From the NCBI RefSeq assembly GCF_004614165.1, contig NZ_SPVG01000260.1, positions 1 to 64,000 of the forward strand: a stretch of DNA of 64,000 nucleotides, written 5' to 3'. The stretch comes from Duganella callida (lineage in GTDB: Bacteria > Pseudomonadota > Gammaproteobacteria > Burkholderiales > Burkholderiaceae_D). The notes beneath the pieces were generated by a model, which worked only from the letters and a program-made list of their open reading frames with translations, was not told where the DNA came from and did no database searches. The position numbers were made by a program, and so were the translations under genes. This document shows, in pieces, positions 60,093 through 64,000 of this stretch (positions are counted from its first letter, which is position 1; every line of letters begins with the position of its first letter).

Positions 60093-60821
60093 TTAACTGT
60101 CTGGTGCGAGTGGTGCAACCGGTTCCCACTCGGTGATCTGCGGCAATTCAATACTGTTGCGCAGATGCGCCAGGAATTGCGCGCGCGCGATCGGCGCCGC
60201 GCCCAGCGAAGCCAGGTGGCCGGTCTCCTGTTGGCAATCGATCATGCTGACCTGATGGGCGCGCAGGAAGCGCACCAGGTAGGCCAGCGCGATCTTGGAG
60301 GCGTCGGTGACGCGCGCGAACATCGATTCGCCATAAAACATGCGGCCGATGCTGACGCCGTAGGCGCCGCCCACCAGCTCACCGTCGAGCCAGACCTCGG
60401 CCGAGTGCGCGTAGCCCATGCGGTGCAGGCCGGTGTAGCCGGCGATGATGTCTTCCGATATCCAGGTGCCGGGACCGTCGCGGCGCGGCGCCGCGCAGGC
60501 GCGCATCACCTGCTCGAAGGCGCTGTCGAAGCGCACCTGCCAGCGGCCGCCTTCCCGCCTGCTGCGCTCGACCTTGCGCAGGGTTTTCTTCAGCGAGTCG
60601 GCGATGCGGAAGTTGGCCGTCATCAGCACCATGCGCGGATCGGTGCTCCACCACAGAATCGGCTGGCCTTCGGAAAACCAGGGAAAGATGCCGTGTTTAT
60701 ACGCCATCAGCAGGCGCTGCGGCGACAGGTCGGCGCCGGCGGCCAGCAGGCCGGGCGCGTCCCTGGTGAGCGCCTCGGAGACGTCGGGGAACGGGGTATG
60801 GGTGTCTAACCAGGGGATCAC
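60093..60821 (-). CDS. aat: Leucyl/phenylalanyl-tRNA-protein transferase
   Basis: Predicted 242 aa with a GTG start at 60821, placed so that GTGA overlaps the stop of the upstream Nudix gene; GAGG lies 7 bases before. The first residues [17 protein letters not shown] and the core [28 protein letters not shown] and [18 protein letters not shown] are family hallmarks. It adds Leu or Phe to proteins with N-terminal Arg or Lys. The upstream coding frame extends farther but it reads in the Nudix gene's other frame. Confidence 0.95.
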   Translation of the reverse strand: MIPWLDTHTPFPDVSEALTRDAPGLLAAGADLSPQRLLMAYKHGIFPWFSEGQPILWWSTDPRMVLMTANFRIADSLKKTLRKVERSRREGGRWQVRFDSAFEQVMRACAAPRRDGPGTWISEDIIAGYTGLHRMGYAHSAEVWLDGELVGGAYGVSIGRMFYGESMFARVTDASKIALAYLVRFLRAHQVSMIDCQQETGHLASLGAAPIARAQFLAHLRNSIELPQITEWEPVAPLAPDS

Positions 60822-61402
60822 TTTGCCTCTTCGCCCTCCGCGCGCATGGTGCGGTTGATGTCCTGCGTGTGGAAACCGTAGCTGCCGCCCTCGCGGATTT
60901 TGACACGGTCGGCGAAGAACAGTTCCAGCGTGGTCTGAATGGTGGGGAAGGCCAGCTCGCTCCACGGTATGTCCCGTTCGCTGAACAGCTGCACCTCCAG
61001 GCTTTCCTCGCCGGGCGCGAAATCGAGGTCGACCAGCTCGGCCAGGTAGAACATGTGGACCTGGTGCACGCGTGCCACGTTGAGCAGCGTGAACAGATTG
61101 CCAAGTTTGATGTTGGCGCCTGCTTCTTCCTGGGTTTCGCGGATGGCGGCCTCGGCCGTGGTCTCATTGTTTTCCATGAAGCCGGCGGGCAGCGTCCAAT
61201 AACCGTAGCGCGGTTCGATCGCGCGCTTGCACAGCAGTACCTTGAGCTCGCCGTCGCGCTCCCACACCGGAATCGAGCCCAGCACCATTTTCGGGTTCTG
61301 ATAATGGATGGCGGCGCAGCTGGTGCAGACGTAGCGCGGGCGGTTGTCGCCGGCCGGGATGCTCAGGCTGACGGGCGAAGCGCATTCGGAACAGAATTTC
61401 AT
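60818..61402 (-). CDS. Nudix hydrolase with zinc ribbon
   Basis: Predicted 194 aa. A zinc ribbon with CSEC and CTSC at residues 4-29 precedes the Nudix domain. The Nudix box is seen as [20 protein letters not shown] then AGA, which fits Gx5Ex7REUxEExGU. The zinc ribbon and box order resemble NADH pyrophosphatase (NudC), but the NudC substrate signature SQPWPFPxS is not seen. Substrate therefore unknown. It is the first gene of the nudix-aat-bpt-pyrD run. Confidence 0.88.
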   Translation of the reverse strand: MKFCSECASPVSLSIPAGDNRPRYVCTSCAAIHYQNPKMVLGSIPVWERDGELKVLLCKRAIEPRYGYWTLPAGFMENNETTAEAAIRETQEEAGANIKLGNLFTLLNVARVHQVHMFYLAELVDLDFAPGEESLEVQLFSERDIPWSELAFPTIQTTLELFFADRVKIREGGSYGFHTQDINRTMRAEGEEAK

Positions 61403-61521
61403 AAAAAGTGATCAAGTCGGTTTAGCGATTACTTTACACCGTTTGCCGCAGACGCGGCGTGATCGCACCGTCCGGCCATTTGGATTTATTCGATCTATCG
61501 GAGGAGTTTGGGGGATTGATA

Positions 61522-61550
61522 TTGCCTAAGTCCGGGATCTGCCGTATAAT
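61522..61550 (+). promoter_or_regulatory. Promoter of tRNA-fMet
   Basis: TTGCCT at 61522-61527 and a perfect TATAAT at 61545-61550 are 17 bases apart, 13 bases before the tRNA 5' end. Confidence 0.75.
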
Positions 61551-61563
61551 ACTTTCCATCAGA

Positions 61564-61640
61564 CGCGGGGTGGAGCAGTCTGGCAGCTCGTCGGGCTCAT
61601 AACCCGAAGGTCACAGGTTCAAATCCTGTCCCCGCAACCA
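61564..61640 (+). tRNA. Initiator tRNA-Met (CAU)
   Basis: A 77-nt cloverleaf with CCA encoded. Acceptor CGCGGGG/CCCCGCA leaves the C1-A72 mismatch that marks initiators, the anticodon loop is CTCATAA, and three G-C pairs (GGG/CCC) sit at the base of the anticodon stem. T-loop TTCAAAT. A terminator follows 11 bases later. Confidence 0.97.
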
Positions 61641-61651
61641 AATTCGAAAGA

Positions 61652-61685
61652 GCCGTTGAGACCGTCAGGTGTCAACGGCTTTTTT
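61652..61685 (+). terminator. Terminator of tRNA-fMet, overlapping the DUF29 gene end
   Basis: GCCGTTGA pairs with TCAACGGC across a 12-base loop with six T residues. The right half is also the coding sequence for the last residues (KAVDT) of the facing DUF29 gene. Confidence 0.88.
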
Positions 61686-62132
61686 ACTTGGCGCCGGCAA
61701 GAAATCTTCATCGAGTATCTGCTCGATCGAGTAAGGCATTGCTTTCGGAAAGGCTGAGACGGGCAAATAGGTTTCTCTGGCCGCGTCCCTGACTGCTTTA
61801 GGATAAACGCGGGCAGCATAGTCGCCGAGCTGCCGGCGCAGACTGGGCATGTCGTCGAGCACCATCATGATCTGCTGGCGCTGCGTCTCAATTGTCTGGC
61901 GCCAGCTGTTGCAGACGCGTGCAGGCTGGAATTGGTATTTCAGCAGATGATGCACTAGTCGGCGCAGGCGGCTCGCCACTTCCCGTTTGTCTTTTCTCAC
62001 CTGATACCCCAGCTCGGAAATGATGTTTTCCAGATCCAGCTGATCGAACTTTCCGGCGCGCAGCAAGGCGATCTGGGTTTCGGTCCAGATCAGGGCGTCG
62101 GTTTCGTAAAGGCTGTTGATGTGGTCGTCCAT
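61665..62132 (-). CDS. DUF29 family protein
   Basis: Predicted 155 aa. Typical DUF29 content: YETDALIWTETQIALLRAGK, LDLENIISELGYQVRKDKRE, and LLKYQFQPARVCNSWRQTI. The family is of unknown function and common in cyanobacteria and proteobacteria, often in variable regions. It faces the tRNA-fMet gene and its last codons make up part of that gene's terminator. Codon use is a little less GC-biased than the neighbours. Confidence 0.85.
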   Translation of the reverse strand: MDDHINSLYETDALIWTETQIALLRAGKFDQLDLENIISELGYQVRKDKREVASRLRRLVHHLLKYQFQPARVCNSWRQTIETQRQQIMMVLDDMPSLRRQLGDYAARVYPKAVRDAARETYLPVSAFPKAMPYSIEQILDEDFLPAPSKKAVDT

Positions 62133-62178
62133 GGGGCACCATGGTAGGACGGTGAGAACACTTCCACTTTATGCCCGA

Positions 62179-63210
62179 TCAAACGTCCTCGCAAGCGGCC
62201 ACGGCGCGGCGGATGTAGGCCAGGGTGTCGGCGTTGACCCAAGTGCCGCGCAGCAGTTCGGGTTCCTGCTCGTGCGCGTGGCGTATCTTGGCCTGCACTT
62301 CGGGACTGTCGCCGGCGCGCGCGCGGAACAATGCCATCCATTCCCGCGCCAGCGCCTGGGTGGACGGGTGTTCCGGCGCGATGCCGTCTTCCATCTGCCG
62401 GTGGACCTTGATGAACAGCGCGATCCATTCGTGCTGCCTATTGCGGCTGTTGGCGCGCAGGTGGCGCATCTGCGCTTCTTTGAGGTACTTCGCATACAAG
62501 GCCATCTTGCGTTCATGGAAGGCGATGCCGACATACTGTTGCATGTCTTCGCTGATGACGGGCTGACGCCGCGCGCGCGCGTCCTGCTCCATCATGGCGG
62601 TCATGCGCCGGGCGAACTCCGGATTGGCGCCGGTGTCCTGCTCCAGCATCTCCATCCATTGCTGCGACAGGCGGCTGGCCTGCTCGCTGTCGGCCGGTAC
62701 GCCTTGCGCCATCAGGCTGCGCACATCGCCGATCAGCGCGCGCCAGCGGGCGTTGCGGCGCGCTTCCTGCTGCCAGAATGGCAGGCGGCGCAGTTCTTCG
62801 GGCGTGAAGTACTGCTCGTACAGCTTCATCTGCTCCAACGCGTCCAGCCAGTCCTGCAGCTCGGGATTGCTGTCGCCATCCATCTGCTGCTGCAGGCGGC
62901 TCAGTTGGCCGCGCAGCGCGCTGGCCTGGGCGATCTGCTGGTCCAGCGCGGCGATCTGTTGCGACACCACGCCGGCAAACGGCGCGTCGGGGCTGGCGAG
63001 GAAGGTGGCGATGTCGGCCAGTGACATGCCGAACTTGCGCAAGGCCTGGATCTTGTGCAGGCGTTCCACATCGTCGCGATTGTAGAGACGATAGCCGGAA
63101 TCGGCGCGCGCCGATGGCGTCAGCAGGCCGATGCTGTCGTAGTGGTGCAGGGCGCGCACGGTGAGGCCCGAGTGCGCCGCCAGTTCGCCGATCTTCAATA
63201 CGCTGTTCAT
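62179..63210 (-). CDS. MerR-family regulator with TipAS-type drug-binding region
   Basis: Predicted 343 aa. N-terminal MerR helix-turn-helix (KIGELAAHSGLTVRALHHYD then IGLLTPSARADSGYRLYNRD), coiled-coil linker to about 115, then a long helical C-terminal part with two copies of a TipAS-like pattern (YEQYFTPEELRRLPFWQQ and the later HERKMALYAKYLKEA region). TipAS domains bind antibiotics or hydrophobic drugs. The size, about 340 aa, fits MerR-TipAS proteins rather than metal-sensing MerR. The downstream methyltransferase gene runs toward it and ends 10 bp from its start. Confidence 0.83.
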   Translation of the reverse strand: MNSVLKIGELAAHSGLTVRALHHYDSIGLLTPSARADSGYRLYNRDDVERLHKIQALRKFGMSLADIATFLASPDAPFAGVVSQQIAALDQQIAQASALRGQLSRLQQQMDGDSNPELQDWLDALEQMKLYEQYFTPEELRRLPFWQQEARRNARWRALIGDVRSLMAQGVPADSEQASRLSQQWMEMLEQDTGANPEFARRMTAMMEQDARARRQPVISEDMQQYVGIAFHERKMALYAKYLKEAQMRHLRANSRNRQHEWIALFIKVHRQMEDGIAPEHPSTQALAREWMALFRARAGDSPEVQAKIRHAHEQEPELLRGTWVNADTLAYIRRAVAACEDV

Positions 63211-63220
63211 GGGCTGAAGT

Positions 63221-64000
63221 TTAAACCGTCGCGCATATCATGCGAAAGATGCCGCTCAGTCCCGGCGGCGCCAGATGCTCGACCTGGCGGAAGCCCAGAT
63301 GGCGCAGCATGTGTTCCAGCAGCGGCGGTTCGAAGCTGCTGCGCAGATGCTCACCTTGTGCGGTCAGCGAGGCGGCGACAAAGTCCAGGCCCGCGCACAG
63401 TTCGTCGCTCAGGTGTTTGCGGTGGACGCAGTAGTCGAACACGATCACGCTGCCCGGCGCGCAGGCGCCGATGTCGGCCAGCGTTTGCATCACCTGGTCC
63501 GGTTGCAGATACATGCTGACGCCCAGCCAGGAGAAGCAGGCCGGCAGGGCGGCATCGAAACCGGCCTGCTGCAAATCTTCGCTCAGCGTGCCGGCGGCGA
63601 AATCGGTGGCGACGTAGCGTAAGTGCTCCGGTTCGGCGATGCCGGAAATGCGCAGACAATCGCGCTTCCATTGCTGCATGGTCGGCAGATCGGCTTCGTA
63701 GATGCGCACACCGTGCGCGGGCGCCATGCGGTAAGCATAGGTGTCGAGTCCTGCGCCGAGGATCACGTATTGCGTCACGCCCTGCCGCTGCGTGGCGTGC
63801 CAGCAATCCTCCGCCGCACGGGCGCGCGCGGCCATGGCGGCGCGCATGGCGACGGCCAGCGGGTGGCGCTGGCGCTGCTCGTCGGCGCGCAGTCCGGCTT
63901 CGCGCTGCGGGCCGAGGATGCGCAGGGCCAGCGGGTCGTTCAAGACTAGCGGCTGATCGTACAGCTGGTGCGCGGCGCGGGCGGTGGCCGCGATCCAGGC
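63221..64000 (-). CDS. SAM-dependent methyltransferase, leucine carboxyl methyltransferase-like (5' truncated)
   Basis: At least 260 residues; the gene enters at the right edge, in frame with the last base. The visible start AWIAATARAAHQLYD is already inside the domain. Marks of the class-I, PPM-type methyltransferases annotated as LCM-like (TIGR00027 group): SAM loop YVILGAGLDTYAYRM, YEADLPTMQQWK and WLGVSMYLQPDQV. Substrate unknown; homologues are often near secondary-metabolite or regulator genes. It is upstream of the MerR-TipAS gene on the same strand. Confidence 0.82.
   Translation of the reverse strand, partial: AWIAATARAAHQLYDQPLVLNDPLALRILGPQREAGLRADEQRQRHPLAVAMRAAMAARARAAEDCWHATQRQGVTQYVILGAGLDTYAYRMAPAHGVRIYEADLPTMQQWKRDCLRISGIAEPEHLRYVATDFAAGTLSEDLQQAGFDAALPACFSWLGVSMYLQPDQVMQTLADIGACAPGSVIVFDYCVHRKHLSDELCAGLDFVAASLTAQGEHLRSSFEPPLLEHMLRHLGFRQVEHLAPPGLSGIFRMICATV

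Noticed and set aside
58005-60809. Open frame of 934 codons on the plus strand
   Set aside because: It lies antisense to pyrD, bpt and aat, whose protein families are certain. Its product is Arg/Ala/Gln-rich low-complexity sequence, the usual shadow of GC-rich genes.

Overview
The window is chromosomal DNA of a GC-rich betaproteobacterium. The closest impression is the Oxalobacteraceae (Massilia, Duganella, Janthinobacterium and relatives). That placement is an inference from protein character and gene order: rpmB-rpmG-radC-fkpB-ispH, nudix-aat-bpt-pyrD, a phasin gene and the E2-E3 end of a pyruvate dehydrogenase operon. There is no rRNA, CRISPR array, insertion sequence or recognisable prophage. 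About 64 protein genes, two tRNA genes (Lys-UUU and initiator Met), several intrinsic terminators and two families of short palindromic repeats can be supported.

Layout. 1-2.8 kb: 3' end of aceF, then lpdA carrying its own lipoyl domain. 2.9-3.5 kb: a VapBC-type toxin-antitoxin pair. 3.6-8.8 kb: secreted M20 peptidase, PACE efflux protein with a divergent LysR regulator, a coupled three-gene operon (small protein, alpha/beta hydrolase, GNAT acetyltransferase) and a TetR regulator. 8.9-13.2 kb: EmrA/EmrB/NodT tripartite efflux pump divergent from that TetR gene. 13.3-22.4 kb: chemoreceptor, two secreted zinc peptidases, BON-domain protein, MFS transporter and a lipoprotein phosphoesterase. 22.5-31 kb: S9 peptidase, PhzF-like protein, two tandem periplasmic binding-protein paralogues, tRNA-Lys, a GspE/PilB ATPase, a SpeE-like protein and a glycine-zipper protein. 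31-36 kb: orphan barstar, purN, RNA m5C methyltransferase, MscS channel, fatty acid desaturase. 36-39 kb: the ribosomal protein/radC/fkpB/ispH block. 39.5-43.2 kb: livHMGF branched-chain amino acid transporter without its binding protein. 43.4-48.4 kb: phasin, DMT permease, nitroreductase, PBP7-type endopeptidase, IclR regulator, dgkA. 48.5-55.4 kb: a sulfur block (sulfate-binding protein, serine hydrolase, 1-Cys peroxiredoxin, TauE/SafE exporter, cysT-cysW-cysA and a CysB-type regulator). 55.5-64 kb: TonB-dependent receptor, pyrD, both N-degron transferases bpt and aat, a Nudix hydrolase, tRNA-fMet, a DUF29 protein, a MerR-TipAS regulator and a partial methyltransferase.

How it fits together. 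Most of the window is housekeeping or transport, arranged in short operons with overlapping stop/start codons. The sulfur block is the largest functional unit and appears to combine sulfate import, sulfur-anion export, a thiol peroxidase and its own regulator. The efflux block couples a TetR repressor, a candidate operator and a full tripartite pump.

The least explained signal is a set of long, nearly perfect palindromes that begin with GGGGTCAG. They sit 3-7 bases after stop codons at four places (22.4, 30.1, 36.3 and 55.4 kb). Two copies differ by a compensated base pair. They look like REP/REPIN-type elements with a strong preference for gene 3' ends, and no transposase for them is present in the window.
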